Position numbers and translations under genes: made by a program
Notes under the pieces: model-generated
Told to the model about the DNA's origin: nothing
What the model saw: only the letters and a program-made list of their open reading frames with translations
The model's database searches: none
Shown: piece by piece, positions 52,384 to 62,074 of the stretch
Layout of the letters: each line of letters opens with the position of its first letter
Numbering within the stretch: position 1 is the first letter of the stretch
NCBI GenBank assembly: GCA_017592665.1
Contig: JAGFNW010000003.1
Coordinates: forward strand, 124,001-188,000
DNA length: 64,000 nt
From: Streptosporangiaceae bacterium NEAU-GS5
GTDB lineage: Bacteria; Actinomycetota; Actinomycetes; Streptosporangiales; Streptosporangiaceae
Reading direction: 5' to 3'

Positions 52384-53076
52384 TCACCGGCCGGCGTGAT
52401 GTTTGCCTTTCGGCTCGAGCCCGGCGGCGGCCCTGGCCCGGCGCCGCGAATTCACGATCTCGACGAAGACCGGAATCAACGAGATCAACACGATGACGAA
52501 AACGCCGGGAAGGATGTATTTGTCGATCTGCTTGGGGTCGACCTTGCCGCCGAGGTAGTGGCCGAGCAGCAGCATGCTCTCCACCCAGACGACGCCGCCC
52601 ACCGCGTTCCACACGAGGAACTTGCGGGGCGGCATCTCCAGGATGCCGGCGATCGGGTTCATGAACGTGCGCACGATCGGCACGAACCTGGCCAGGACGA
52701 CGGCCTTGACCGGCCCGAACTTGTCGAAGAAGAGCTCCGCCCGATCGACGTGCTCCCGCTTGAACAGCCGGGAGTCCGGCTTGTCGAACATTTTGCGGCC
52801 GAACCGCGCGCCGAGGAAATGCCCGAGCTGGGCGCCGGCTATCGCGCACAGCGGCGTGGCGATCAGCAGCACCGGCAGCGACAGCGGGGCGATGCCGAGC
52901 CCCTGCGCGGCCGCCGCCGAGCTGAAGATCCCGGCCGCGACCAGCAACGAGTCACCGGGCAGGAAGAACCCGATGAGCAGGCCCGTTTCCGCGAAGATGA
53001 TCGCGAGCACACCCACCGTGGCGAAGGCGCCGAGGATGGTCAGCCACCAAGACGGGTCAAGGAGATTCGACAACAC
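52384..53076 (-). CDS. DedA family membrane protein
   Basis: 230 residues with four to five helices. It has the DedA signature: E-T-G-L-L-I-G-F-F-L-P-G-D-S-L-L near the N-terminus and R-F-V-P-I-V-R-T-F in the centre. DedA proteins flip phospholipids or undecaprenyl phosphate and support envelope homeostasis. Basic C-terminal tail K-G-K-H-H-A-G-R. It is divergent from the aldolase gene across about 200 bp. Confidence 0.95.
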   Translation of the reverse strand: MLSNLLDPSWWLTILGAFATVGVLAIIFAETGLLIGFFLPGDSLLVAAGIFSSAAAAQGLGIAPLSLPVLLIATPLCAIAGAQLGHFLGARFGRKMFDKPDSRLFKREHVDRAELFFDKFGPVKAVVLARFVPIVRTFMNPIAGILEMPPRKFLVWNAVGGVVWVESMLLLGHYLGGKVDPKQIDKYILPGVFVIVLISLIPVFVEIVNSRRRARAAAGLEPKGKHHAGR

Positions 53077-53177
53077 GCTGTGAGCCTACCTGGCACCGAT
53101 TGGCACGGTCCTGCCCCTGAAACGCCAGGATCACGCTACGAGGCGGTAGGACCCCGGACATTCGCCACGCGGCCCTT

Positions 53178-53220
53178 TTTGCAATGCTTCCCGCGAGAGC
53201 TTTGCAATGCTTCCCACGAG
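53178..53220 (+). promoter_or_regulatory. Direct repeats upstream of fructose-bisphosphate aldolase
   Basis: Two 20-bp copies of TTTGCAATGCTTCCC(G/A)CGAG at 53178-53197 and 53201-53220 differ at one base and are spaced 3 bp apart, so the centres are 23 bp apart. They lie 57-99 bp before the aldolase start and may be binding sites for a regulator of central carbon metabolism. Confidence 0.6.
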
Positions 53221-53276
53221 GGCGGGAACGTCGGGATACTTGTCCACCGCCCGGTATCAGATTTAGAGGAGATCAC

Positions 53277-54290
53277 ATGCCCATCGCCACCCCTGAGGTC
53301 TACGCCGAGATGCTCGACCGCGCCAAAGCGGGCGGCTTCGCCTATCCGGCCATCAACGTCACCTCGTCGCAGACGTTGCACGCCGCGCTGCGGGGGTTCG
53401 CCGAGGCCGAGAGCGACGGCATCGTGCAGGTGTCCACCGGGGGCGCCGAATTCCTGTCGGGCGCCACGATCAAGGACATGGTGACCGGTGCGATCGCGCT
53501 CGCCGAGTACGCGCGCGTGGTGGCCGCCAAGTATCCGATCACGGTGGCGCTGCACACGGACCACTGCCCGAAGGACAAGCTGGACGGGTTCATGCGCCCG
53601 TTGATCGAGGCGTCGCTGGCCAAGGGCGGTGACCCGATCTTCCAGTCGCACATGTGGGACGGGTCGGCCGTGCCCCTGGACGAGAACCTGCAGATCGCGG
53701 CCGAGCTCCTGGAGAAGTGCCACGCCGCCAACATCGTCATGGAGGCGGAGATCGGCGTCGTCGGCGGCGAGGAGGACGGCGTCGCCCACGAGATCAACGA
53801 GAAGCTCTACACCACGCCCGACGACGCGCTGGCGACCGCCGAGGCCCTCGGCCTGGGCGAGCGCGGCCGCTACATGCTGGCCGCCACCTTCGGCAACGTC
53901 CACGGCGTCTACAAGCCGGGCGCGGTCAAGCTCCGCCCGTCGGTCCTGAAGGACATCCAGGACGCCGTCGGCGCCAAGTACGGCTCGCAGAAGCCGTTCG
54001 ACCTGGTCTTCCACGGCGGGTCGGGATCCACGCTCGAGGAGATCCGCGAGGCCATCTCCTACGGCGTGGTGAAGATGAACATCGACACTGACACGCAGTA
54101 CGCGTTCACCCGCCCGATCGCGGACCACATGTTCCGGAACTACGACGGCGTGCTGAAGGTCGACGGGGAGGTCGGCAACAAGAAGACCTACGACCCCCGC
54201 GCCTACGGCAAGTCCGCCGAGGCCGGAATGGCCGCGCGCGTGGTGGTGGCATGCCAGGACCTGCTCTCGGCCGGCACAAAGCTGAGCTGA
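53277..54290 (+). CDS. fba: Fructose-bisphosphate aldolase, class II
   Basis: 337 residues. Zinc-dependent aldolase of glycolysis and gluconeogenesis. Catalytic and zinc residues visible: H-T-D-H-C, E-A-E-I-G-V-V-G-G-E-E-D-G, F-G-N-V-H-G, F-H-G-G-S-G and N-I-D-T-D-T. The length and E-I-G-V-V-G motif match the FbaA type. GAGGAG precedes the ATG. DUF3151 gene follows after about 50 bp. Direct repeats upstream. Confidence 0.97.
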   Translation: MPIATPEVYAEMLDRAKAGGFAYPAINVTSSQTLHAALRGFAEAESDGIVQVSTGGAEFLSGATIKDMVTGAIALAEYARVVAAKYPITVALHTDHCPKDKLDGFMRPLIEASLAKGGDPIFQSHMWDGSAVPLDENLQIAAELLEKCHAANIVMEAEIGVVGGEEDGVAHEINEKLYTTPDDALATAEALGLGERGRYMLAATFGNVHGVYKPGAVKLRPSVLKDIQDAVGAKYGSQKPFDLVFHGGSGSTLEEIREAISYGVVKMNIDTDTQYAFTRPIADHMFRNYDGVLKVDGEVGNKKTYDPRAYGKSAEAGMAARVVVACQDLLSAGTKLS

Positions 54291-54341
54291 TCTCAGTGGG
54301 TGGGCCGGGCGAGTGTCGTTCTTGTCGGGTATGACTATCTC

Positions 54342-54776
54342 ATGCAAACCCACGAGAACCTCCTGTCCGGCCCGCCGCCGACTCTCCTGCCGGACAATTC
54401 CGAGGCTCGCGCGATGCTGGAATCCGGGGCGAAGGCGGCGGACGTGGCGGCCCGGTTCCCCGCATACTCGCTGGCCTGGGCCAGCCTGGCGGAGGACTAC
54501 TTCTCCGCGGGACACGCCGTGACGTCGTACGCGTTCGCCCGCACGGGCTACCACCGCGGGCTCGACCAGTTGCGTCGCGCCGGATGGAAAGGCCACGGGC
54601 CGATCCCGTGGGAGCACGAGCCCAACCGCGGATTCCTGCGCTGCCTGGCCGCCCTGTCCCGGGCCGCCAACGCGATCGGCGAGAAGGACGAGGCCGAGCG
54701 CTGCACGCAGTTCCTGCGCGACAGCGATCCCCAGGCGTACAACACGCTGATGGCCTCCGGAGGAACTTCCGGTTAA
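54342..54776 (+). CDS. DUF3151 family protein
   Basis: 144 residues matching the actinobacterial DUF3151 family: [11 protein letters not shown], then helical repeats [11 protein letters not shown] and [20 protein letters not shown]. Such genes usually sit beside fba and purA in actinobacteria, as here. Function unknown. ATG 54342 preferred over GTG 54300. Confidence 0.9.
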   Translation: MQTHENLLSGPPPTLLPDNSEARAMLESGAKAADVAARFPAYSLAWASLAEDYFSAGHAVTSYAFARTGYHRGLDQLRRAGWKGHGPIPWEHEPNRGFLRCLAALSRAANAIGEKDEAERCTQFLRDSDPQAYNTLMASGGTSG

Positions 54777-54828
54777 CGCCCGGAGATCCCATTTCCCGGC
54801 CCGGTCGGGTAGTCTCACTTTGCAAGAG

Positions 54829-54861
54829 CCCCTGTCGCTATTGCGCCAGGGGTTTCGTTTT
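54829..54861 (+). promoter_or_regulatory. Terminator-like hairpin in the purA leader
   Basis: CCCCTG-T-CGC (54829-54838) pairs with GCG-C-CAGGGG (54843-54852), with one mismatch, followed by TTTCGTTTT (54853-54861). It lies 52 bp after the DUF3151 stop and 19 bp before the purA ATG. It can end the upstream transcript, or act as an attenuator if purA starts upstream of it; a TAGTCT -10-like element lies near 54810. Confidence 0.6.
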
Positions 54862-54879
54862 CGCGTGGGAGCTAAGACC

Positions 54880-56163
54880 ATGCCGGCTGTCGTTCTCGTG
54901 GGCGCCCAGTGGGGCGATGAGGGCAAGGGTAAGGCCACCGATCTGCTCGGCGGCGATGTCCACTACGTCGTCCGTTATCAGGGCGGCAACAACGCGGGCC
55001 ACACCGTGGTGATCGGGGACCAGAAGTACGCGCTGCATCTGCTGCCGACGGGCATCCTGTCGCCGGACGTGATCCCGGTGATCGGGAATGGCGTGGTGAT
55101 CGACCCCGGCGTGCTGCTGGGCGAGATCGACGGGCTGGCCCAGCGCGGCATCTCCGCCGATCGGCTGCTGATCTCGGCGAACGCGCATTTGATCATGCCG
55201 CAGCACCGGGCGCTCGACAAGGTGACCGAGCGTTTCCTCGGCAAGGCGCGGATCGGGACCACGGGCCGCGGCATCGGGCCCGCGTACAGCGACAAGATCA
55301 ACCGGGTCGGCGTGCGGGTGCAGGATCTGCTCGACCCCGGCATCCTCGCCAAGAAGATCGAGGGCGCGCTGGCCGAGAAGAACCAGATCCTCACCAAGCT
55401 CTACAACCGGCGGGGCCTGGAAACGCAGAAGATCCTGGACGAATACCTCGGATACGCCGAGCGGCTCAAGCCACACATCACCGACACGTCTCTGGTGCTG
55501 TCCAAGGCGCTCGACGAGGGCAAGGTCGTGCTGCTCGAGGGCGGCCAGGGCACTCTGCTCGACATCGACCACGGCACCTACCCGTTCGTCACGTCGTCCA
55601 GCCCGACTTCCGGTGGGGCCTGCGCCGGCTCCGGCATCCCGCCGACGCGGCTGACCCGCGTCATCGGCATCCTCAAGGCGTACACCACTCGGGTCGGCTC
55701 GGGGCCGTTCCCCACCGAACTCACCGACGCCATGGGCGAGTGGCTGCGCCAGACCGGCCACGAGTACGGCACGACCACCGGGCGCGACCGCCGCTGCGGC
55801 TGGTTCGACGCGGTGATCGCCCGCTACGCGACCCGGATCAACGGCCTCACCGACTTCTTCCTCACCAAGCTCGACGTGCTGTCGGGCCTGGAGCGGATCC
55901 CCGTCTGCGTCGCCTACGAGGTGGACGGCGTGCGGCACGACGAGATCCCCATGACGCAGACCGAATTCCACCACGCGAAGCCGGTCTACGAGGAGTTCCC
56001 CGGCTGGCAGGAAGACATCTCCAGCGCCAAGACCTTCGAGGATCTGCCGCCCAACGCGCAGGCCTACGTCCGGGCTCTGGAGGAGATGTCCGGCACGCCC
56101 ATTTCGGCGATCGGCGTCGGGCCTGGGCGTGACCAGACGCTCCAGCTCAGGTCGCTCGTTTAG
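54880..56163 (+). CDS. purA: Adenylosuccinate synthetase
   Basis: 427 residues. Couples IMP and aspartate with GTP hydrolysis, the first step from IMP to AMP. N-terminus [18 protein letters not shown] is the P-loop; G-R-G-I-G-P-A-Y and [11 protein letters not shown] are further conserved motifs. ATG 54880 with GGGAG upstream. Confidence 0.97.
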   Translation: MPAVVLVGAQWGDEGKGKATDLLGGDVHYVVRYQGGNNAGHTVVIGDQKYALHLLPTGILSPDVIPVIGNGVVIDPGVLLGEIDGLAQRGISADRLLISANAHLIMPQHRALDKVTERFLGKARIGTTGRGIGPAYSDKINRVGVRVQDLLDPGILAKKIEGALAEKNQILTKLYNRRGLETQKILDEYLGYAERLKPHITDTSLVLSKALDEGKVVLLEGGQGTLLDIDHGTYPFVTSSSPTSGGACAGSGIPPTRLTRVIGILKAYTTRVGSGPFPTELTDAMGEWLRQTGHEYGTTTGRDRRCGWFDAVIARYATRINGLTDFFLTKLDVLSGLERIPVCVAYEVDGVRHDEIPMTQTEFHHAKPVYEEFPGWQEDISSAKTFEDLPPNAQAYVRALEEMSGTPISAIGVGPGRDQTLQLRSLV

Positions 56164-56207
56164 CGCGCCTCCCGTGTATCAGCAGATCAAAAGGGTAGGG
56201 TCGCGGC

Positions 56208-57143
56208 GTGCGGGTTGAGCTTCACGGCCACAGAGGGGCGCGCGGATTGCGCCCCGAGAACACGTTGCCCGGTCTGGCGTATGCGCTGGAGCTGGGCGTG
56301 GACGCGCTGGAGTTCGACGTCGCGCTGACCGCCGACCGCCAGCTCGTGCTCACTCACGACCTGACGGTGTCCGCGCTGACCAGCGCGGACACCGCGACGG
56401 CCGGCGAGACGGACGACATGTTCCCCTACGTCGGCAAGCCGATCCTGGCCCTCACCCTGGCGCAGCTGCGCACGCTCGAGGTGGGCGTGCGGCGCCCGCG
56501 CGGGGCCGACGACCCGTTCGCCCTGACGCAGGTGCCGGTGCCCGACACGCGGATGCCGACGCTGGGCGCGGTGCTCGGCCTGGTCGACGCCTTCGGTGCG
56601 GATCGGGTGCGGCTCAACGTCGAGCTCAAGTCCGATCCGGCCCGGCCCGGCCTGACGCCGGATCCGCGCGAGTTCACCGAGCTCGTCGTGGCCGAGCTCG
56701 ATCGGCACGACCGGCTGGATCGATGCTCGCTGCTCAGCTTCGACTGGCGGGTCCTCGAGGCGGCGAGGAAGCTGGTCCCCTCCCGCTACGCCCTGGTCGA
56801 GGCCGACACGATGGCGCCCGAGTGGATGAACGGCCTGGTTCTGGCCGACTTCGACGGCGATCTCGCGGCCGCGGCCGACGCGGTGGGCGCCACCACGCTC
56901 TCCCCCGACCGCAGCCTGGTCCTGTCGGCCGACCGCAGCCTGGTCAACGAGGTGCTGATCACCAGCGCGGCGCTCCGCGGCATGCAGGTCGTCGTGTGGA
57001 CGGTCAACGACCCGGCCGAGGCGTCCATGCTGATCGACCTCGGTGTGAGCGGGATCGTCACGGACTATCCCGATCGGATGCGCGAACTCTGGGCCGAGCG
57101 CGGCATGCCACTGCCCGCCCCGGTCATCCCCTTGCGCGTCTGA
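56208..57143 (+). CDS. Glycerophosphodiester phosphodiesterase
   Basis: 311 residues. H-G-H-R-G-A-R-G-L-R-P-E-N-T at the start, E-F-D-V-A-L-T-A-D and the catalytic H-D pair in L-T-H-D-L are the GDPD motifs. It cleaves glycerophosphodiesters to glycerol-3-phosphate and an alcohol. No signal peptide. GTG start. It follows purA by 44 bp. Confidence 0.93.
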   Translation: MRVELHGHRGARGLRPENTLPGLAYALELGVDALEFDVALTADRQLVLTHDLTVSALTSADTATAGETDDMFPYVGKPILALTLAQLRTLEVGVRRPRGADDPFALTQVPVPDTRMPTLGAVLGLVDAFGADRVRLNVELKSDPARPGLTPDPREFTELVVAELDRHDRLDRCSLLSFDWRVLEAARKLVPSRYALVEADTMAPEWMNGLVLADFDGDLAAAADAVGATTLSPDRSLVLSADRSLVNEVLITSAALRGMQVVVWTVNDPAEASMLIDLGVSGIVTDYPDRMRELWAERGMPLPAPVIPLRV

Positions 57144-57149
57144 GCTCTC

Positions 57150-57206
57150 GTTTGAAGCGCTCATTTTGAAGCCCTCGCGCCTGAAGCCGTCGCTCTGAAG
57201 CCCTCG
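57150..57206 (+). repeat. Short TGAAGCCCTCG-type tandem motif
   Basis: Four imperfect copies of (T/C)TGAAGC(C/G)(C/G)TC start at 57152, 57166, 57181 and 57195, spaced about 14 bp, in the 150-bp gap between the GDPD and DUF2079 genes. Decayed tandem repeat; no function is evident. Confidence 0.6.
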
Positions 57207-57299
57207 ACTGAAACTTCGCCTGACGCTCTGCCGCCCCGCGAAGTGTCAGCCGGGTGGTGTCAGCCGCGAAGTGTCGGCCGCGCCCAGTAGCATCGCGGC

Positions 57300-58754
57300 G
57301 TGAGTGTCGAGGCGGCCCCCAAGGCTCCGGCGGCCCCTGCCCGCGCCACGGCGTTCCGGATACGGCATCGCCACTGGGTCGGGCTGATATGCGCGGCGGC
57401 CTTCTGGATCTATTCACTGCTCGGCATCATTCAGCTGCGCATGTTCCGCGCCACCACCTTCGATCTGGTCATCATCGACCAGGCCGTGCGCGGCTACTCG
57501 CGCTTCGGGCTCCCGGCGGTCCCCTCGGTCGGAGTCAACCACGGCCGCGGGCTCGACTACCTGCAGCTGGCCGACCACTTCTCACCCATCTACGCGCTGC
57601 TCACCCCGCTCTACTGGGTCGCCGACCGGCCCCAGACGCTCATCTACGCGCAGGCGGCGCTGTTCGCCGCGGCCATCCCGTCGCTGTGGCTGTTCACCCG
57701 TCGCGCGCTCGGCATCGCGCCCGCCTATCTGGTCTCGGTCGCATATGCGATCTCCTGGCCCATCGTGCAGGCGGCCAGGTTCGACGTGCACGAAGTGATG
57801 TTCGTGCCGGTGCTGACCGCGGTGCTGGTCGAGCGCGTCCAGGCCGGGCGAATGCGGGCGGCCTGGGTGGCGCTGATCGGGTTACTGCTGGTCAAAGAAG
57901 ACATGGGGCTGTTCGTCATCGGCTTCGGCGCCTACTTGGCGATCACCGGGCGGCGGACCCACGGCCTGGCCGCCATCGCCGTCGGCGCCCTGTGGACGGG
58001 CCTCGTGCGCAGCCTGTTCATCCCGTTGCTGGGCGGCGACTCCAGCGACTTCTGGGCGTACGGGCAGATCGGCAAGACCATCCCCGACGTGCTACTGACG
58101 ATCTTCACCTCGCCCGTCCACACGCTCGCGCTCCTCGTCGACGAGACGAAGCTCAACACGATGATCCTGCTGGCCTGGGTCGTGCTTTTCACGTGCCTGC
58201 TGTCGCCGCTGACGCTCGCCGCGGTGCCGCTGGTGCTCGAGCGGATGCTGTCGGACCGGCCGTTCTGGTGGGCCGCCGACTATCAGTACAACGCGTTCGT
58301 CGTGGTCATCCTGTTCTGCGCGGGCGTCGACGGGGCCGCCCGGCTGCGCCGGCGCTTCGCCAACGTCGACGTCAGCATGCTGTGGAGCGTGGGCGTGCTG
58401 GTGGCCGCCCTCACGCTGATCCCCCGATTCCCGCTCTATCAGCTCATACGGCCCGATTTCTACACGATGACGCCTCGAGTGGAGGCGGCTTATGAAGCGG
58501 TTTCGACGGTCCCCGACGGCGTGACGGTCGACGCCGCCGACACGGCGGGGCCGGCGCTCACCTCACGCACGACCGTGCTCCTGTGGGACGGCAATCAGCA
58601 CAACGCGCCCTGGGTCGTCGCCGACATCACCGACCCCCAGTGGCCCATCTCCAACCCAGACCGCCAGCGCCAGATCGCCCAAGACCTCGTCGACCAGCAG
58701 GGCTACGAAATGGTCTACCAAAAGGAGGGCTGGGTCGTCCTGCACCGCCCCTAG
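57300..58754 (+). CDS. DUF2079 family multi-pass membrane protein
   Basis: 484 residues, about nine to ten hydrophobic helices. It has the DUF2079 pattern F-D-L-V-I-I-D-Q-A-V-R-G-Y-S-R and H-F-S-P-I-Y-A-L-L-T-P-L-Y-W, and V-K-E-D-M-G-L. These resemble glycosyltransferase-C-type membrane proteins acting on lipid-linked sugars. C-terminal globular domain of about 110 residues. GTG start. Confidence 0.88.
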   Translation: MSVEAAPKAPAAPARATAFRIRHRHWVGLICAAAFWIYSLLGIIQLRMFRATTFDLVIIDQAVRGYSRFGLPAVPSVGVNHGRGLDYLQLADHFSPIYALLTPLYWVADRPQTLIYAQAALFAAAIPSLWLFTRRALGIAPAYLVSVAYAISWPIVQAARFDVHEVMFVPVLTAVLVERVQAGRMRAAWVALIGLLLVKEDMGLFVIGFGAYLAITGRRTHGLAAIAVGALWTGLVRSLFIPLLGGDSSDFWAYGQIGKTIPDVLLTIFTSPVHTLALLVDETKLNTMILLAWVVLFTCLLSPLTLAAVPLVLERMLSDRPFWWAADYQYNAFVVVILFCAGVDGAARLRRRFANVDVSMLWSVGVLVAALTLIPRFPLYQLIRPDFYTMTPRVEAAYEAVSTVPDGVTVDAADTAGPALTSRTTVLLWDGNQHNAPWVVADITDPQWPISNPDRQRQIAQDLVDQQGYEMVYQKEGWVVLHRP

Positions 58755-58782
58755 CGCCGCGGATGCGGGCGCAATCGGCGCT

Positions 58783-59190
58783 CTACGAGATGTCGGCCGG
58801 CATCTCAACCTCGATATACGTGAAATATTCTTCGTGCGACATGGTCAGCCGGCGCAGCACCCCTGGCTCGGATTGAACCACCAGCACATCGTCCTGGGAC
58901 GGATACCACAGGTCGTCATAATTCCGCACCAGTGATCGATAGAAGCCGCGCGCCGCGCATCGGTCGGCGGGCCAGCAAATGACCACCGCTTTGTCATCGG
59001 CAAACGGCAAGCCTGCCAGCCGTTGCTCGATTTCGTCGTCAGCCAGCGGAGACACGTCGATCGACCGGTGGTGCCGCTCGGCAAGGCCCGCCGGAATCGG
59101 CTCGGCCACACCTCGACCCGTGGCGGCGTATGGGATCAGCTCCAACTCGGAGCCCAGGTTAAACAGCGTAGCGTCGAGATTCGGTGGCAC
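58783..59190 (-). CDS. Hypothetical protein
   Basis: 135 residues, not recognised. It looks soluble and folded: H-R-S-I-D-V-S-P-L-A-D-D-E-I-E-Q-R, then V-V-I-C-W-P-A-D-R-C, and a C-terminal beta-rich end. GTG start. Convergent with DUF2079. Moderate third-position GC. Confidence 0.6.
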   Translation of the reverse strand: MPPNLDATLFNLGSELELIPYAATGRGVAEPIPAGLAERHHRSIDVSPLADDEIEQRLAGLPFADDKAVVICWPADRCAARGFYRSLVRNYDDLWYPSQDDVLVVQSEPGVLRRLTMSHEEYFTYIEVEMPADIS

Positions 59191-59366
59191 GTTCAGCTAC
59201 TCCCAGTCGGCCTAACCGAGACGGCGAACCCCACGAGATAACCATGAGATTCGAGACCAGGCTCTTATTCGTCGAAATCGATCTCGATCCGGAAGGCTCA
59301 ATCACTCCTACCTCCCCTGGGCCGCCGCACGGTCAGCGCTGGGCCGAGCGTGCGGACGGAGCGGAG

Positions 59367-60476
59367 TCAGAGCCAGCCGTTGCGGCGGAAGGCGCGGTGG
59401 AGAATGGTGCAGGCGACGACCATGACGCCGACCACGATCGGATAGCCGTAGATGGCCTTCAGCTCGGGCATGTGGTCGAAGTTCATCCCGTAGATGCCGG
59501 CGATCATCGTGGGCACCGAGATGATGGCCACCCACGAGGAGATCTTGCGCATGTCCTCGTTGGCCAGCGCGTTGGAGCGGGCCAGAGCCGCCTGCAGGAT
59601 CGAGTCGGAGAGCTCGTTGGACGACTGGACCTGCTCGCACACCCGGGACAGGTGGTCGACGACGTCGCGGAAGTATTCGCGCATCTCCGAGGGGATCATG
59701 CGGCGCTGCGGCAGCGCGGCGAACGGCGCCTGCAGCGGCGCGACGGCCCGCTTGAGCTCCAGCATCTCGCGCTTGAGCTGGTAGATCCGGTTGATGTCGC
59801 GCGAGCTGACGTCGGCGAAGACGGCCGCCTCGACCTCTTCGATCTCCAGCTGCATCAGGTCGGCGACGTACAGGTATTTGTCGACGACGTAGTCGGCGAT
59901 CGCGTGCAGCACGCCGGTCGGCCCGCGACTGAGCAGCTTCGCCTTGTCCTCGAGCCTCTCGCGGACGTCGGCGAGCGGGCAGTGCGAGCCGTGCCGTACG
60001 GTCACCACGAAGTCGGGGCCGACGAACAGCATGATCTCGCCGGTGCCGATGATCTCTTCGGACGGATCCTCCTGGTCGAGGAAGGCGACCGTCTTCAGCA
60101 CGACGAACAGGGAGTCGCCGTAGCGCTCGACCTTCGGCCGCTGATGCGCCTTGATGGCGTCCTCGACGGCGAGCGGGTGCAGGCCGAAGACCTCGGCGAG
60201 CCACTCGACCTCGGGCGCCTCTGGCTCGTAGAGGCCGACCCAGACGTAGGCGTCACGATTGACGCTGTCCTCGTTGTGGGATCGGACCAGCTTGATGGCC
60301 TCGGCGATGCCGTCCGCCGAGATCTTCTTGCCGGCCACGTACGCCCCGAACTCGACCAGCGACGAGCTCGACGGGATGCACGGCACGAGCGGACGCTCGG
60401 GTGCGGTGGTGCTCACGTGCGCGTCGACGGCGCGGGTCTGCCGGCCGATGCGAGGGAAGATCGTTGAGGAGCGCAT
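59367..60476 (-). CDS. corA: CorA magnesium/cobalt transporter
   Basis: 369 residues. Large cytoplasmic N-terminal domain and two C-terminal helices with the signature Y-G-M-N in I-A-G-I-Y-G-M-N-F, which defines the selectivity filter. Imports Mg2+, Co2+ or Ni2+ as a homopentamer. ATG 60476. Upstream is a 355-bp gap shared with purD. Confidence 0.95.
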   Translation of the reverse strand: MRSSTIFPRIGRQTRAVDAHVSTTAPERPLVPCIPSSSSLVEFGAYVAGKKISADGIAEAIKLVRSHNEDSVNRDAYVWVGLYEPEAPEVEWLAEVFGLHPLAVEDAIKAHQRPKVERYGDSLFVVLKTVAFLDQEDPSEEIIGTGEIMLFVGPDFVVTVRHGSHCPLADVRERLEDKAKLLSRGPTGVLHAIADYVVDKYLYVADLMQLEIEEVEAAVFADVSSRDINRIYQLKREMLELKRAVAPLQAPFAALPQRRMIPSEMREYFRDVVDHLSRVCEQVQSSNELSDSILQAALARSNALANEDMRKISSWVAIISVPTMIAGIYGMNFDHMPELKAIYGYPIVVGVMVVACTILHRAFRRNGWL

Positions 60477-60831
60477 GGCTCACCCTTCCCGCCCGTCATG
60501 GCACGGTCCACGCGCGACGAGAATGTCACCCCTTTAGTGGGCGTGGAAGTGCCGACAGGCGCCTGATTGGACTGGTCGGGAGTCGGGAGTGCGCACAACG
60601 TACGTGCGCGAGCACGTACTGACGGGATCACCAGGATTCACCCGGACCACCTCCAATCACGCTTTAGAGCCAGGACACACCGCAAAGCGGGCCAAACTTA
60701 CCACATACGTTAAGGCCCCTCTCAGGATACTCACAGGACGACCAGCCGATCATGCGAGAGTTGCCAAAATCCCTGCCGCAAGACTGGCCACACCCGCTCA
60801 TCCTCGTGGCGCCAACCACGACAATAGACGG
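60477..60831. other. Long divergent region between corA and purD
   Basis: These 355 bp carry no supported gene. A perfect inverted repeat GTACGTGC-GCGA-GCACGTAC lies at 60600-60619, and the stretch from about 60650 to 60780 is more AT-rich than its surroundings. It should contain both promoters; no riboswitch fold is recognisable. Confidence 0.6.
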
Positions 60832-62067
60832 GTGAGAGTCCTTGTTATCGGGTCGGGTGGGCGCGAGCACGCCCTGTGCCGGGCGCTGTCGCTGGATCCC
60901 GCGGTTTCCGGGCTGCACTGCGCCCCCGGCAACCCCGGGATAGCCGAGCTGGCCGCCGTCCACGACGTGAATCCCCTGTCCGGCGCTGAGGTGGTCGACC
61001 TGGCGGTCCAGCTCGGCGTCGAGCTGGTCGTGGTGGGCCCGGAGGCGCCGCTGGTAGCCGGGGTGGCCGACTGCGTGCGCGCGGCCGACATCCCCTGCTT
61101 CGGGCCGTCGAGCGGCGCGGCGCGGATCGAGGGGTCGAAGGCGTTCGCGAAGGAGGTCATGGTCGCGGCCGGAGTGCCGACGGCCCGGGCCTTCACTTGC
61201 GACTCGCCCAACGAGGTCCTCGCGGCGCTGTCCGAGTTCGGCGCGCCCTACGTGGTGAAGGACGACGGGCTGGCCGCCGGCAAGGGCGTGGTGGTGACGT
61301 CCTCGCGCGAGGAGGCCATGAGCCACGCGGCCGGATGCGTGCGCGTGGTCGTCGAGGAGTATCTGGACGGTCCCGAGGTGTCGGTGTTCGCCGTGTGCGA
61401 CGGCGAGACGGCCATGGCGCTGCAGGCGGCCCAGGACTTCAAGCGCGCCTATGACGACGACGGCGGCCCTAACACGGGCGGCATGGGCGCATATACGCCG
61501 CTTCCATGGGCCCCTGACGGGCTCGTGGAGCGCGTCATGACAGAGATCGTCCGGCCGACCGTGGCCGAGCTGGCCAAGCGCGGCACACCGTATGTGGGCG
61601 TCCTTTACGCGGGTCTGGCGCTGACGCCCCGAGGGCCGGGGGTGATCGAGTTCAACGCGCGGCTCGGCGATCCGGAGGCGCAGGTCATCCTCGACCGGCT
61701 GGAGACGCCGCTCGCCGGACTGCTGATGGCGGCCGCGACCGGGCGGCTGGCCGAGCAGGAGCCGCCGCGGTTCCGCGACGGGGCCGCCGTCGCGGTCGTC
61801 GTGGCGTCCGAGGGCTATCCCGCCGCCCCCGTGTCGGGCGACCCGATCGTCATCGGCGACCTCCCCGACGGGTCGTATGTCCTGCACGCCGGGACGGCCG
61901 TGAAGGACGGGCGCCTGGTCACCAACGGCGGGCGCGTGCTCAACGTCGTCGGCACGGGCAAGGATGTGGCCGAGGCCAGGCGCGTGGCCTACGAGGCCGT
62001 CGGGCAGATCACCCTGCGCGGCGCCCACCACCGCTCCGACATCGCCTTGCGGGCCGCCCAGGCGTAA
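60832..62067 (+). CDS. purD: Phosphoribosylamine-glycine ligase
   Basis: 411 residues. Joins phosphoribosylamine and glycine with ATP in purine synthesis. It starts V-R-V-L-V-I-G-S-G-G-R-E-H-A at GTG 60832, and the ATP-grasp core shows V-V-K-D-D-G-L-A-A-G-K-G-V and G-G-M-G-A-Y-T-P-L-P, with E-F-N-A-R-L-G-D-P-E late. purC follows after about 100 bp. Confidence 0.96.
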   Translation: MRVLVIGSGGREHALCRALSLDPAVSGLHCAPGNPGIAELAAVHDVNPLSGAEVVDLAVQLGVELVVVGPEAPLVAGVADCVRAADIPCFGPSSGAARIEGSKAFAKEVMVAAGVPTARAFTCDSPNEVLAALSEFGAPYVVKDDGLAAGKGVVVTSSREEAMSHAAGCVRVVVEEYLDGPEVSVFAVCDGETAMALQAAQDFKRAYDDDGGPNTGGMGAYTPLPWAPDGLVERVMTEIVRPTVAELAKRGTPYVGVLYAGLALTPRGPGVIEFNARLGDPEAQVILDRLETPLAGLLMAAATGRLAEQEPPRFRDGAAVAVVVASEGYPAAPVSGDPIVIGDLPDGSYVLHAGTAVKDGRLVTNGGRVLNVVGTGKDVAEARRVAYEAVGQITLRGAHHRSDIALRAAQA

Positions 62068-62074
62068 TCCCAAG

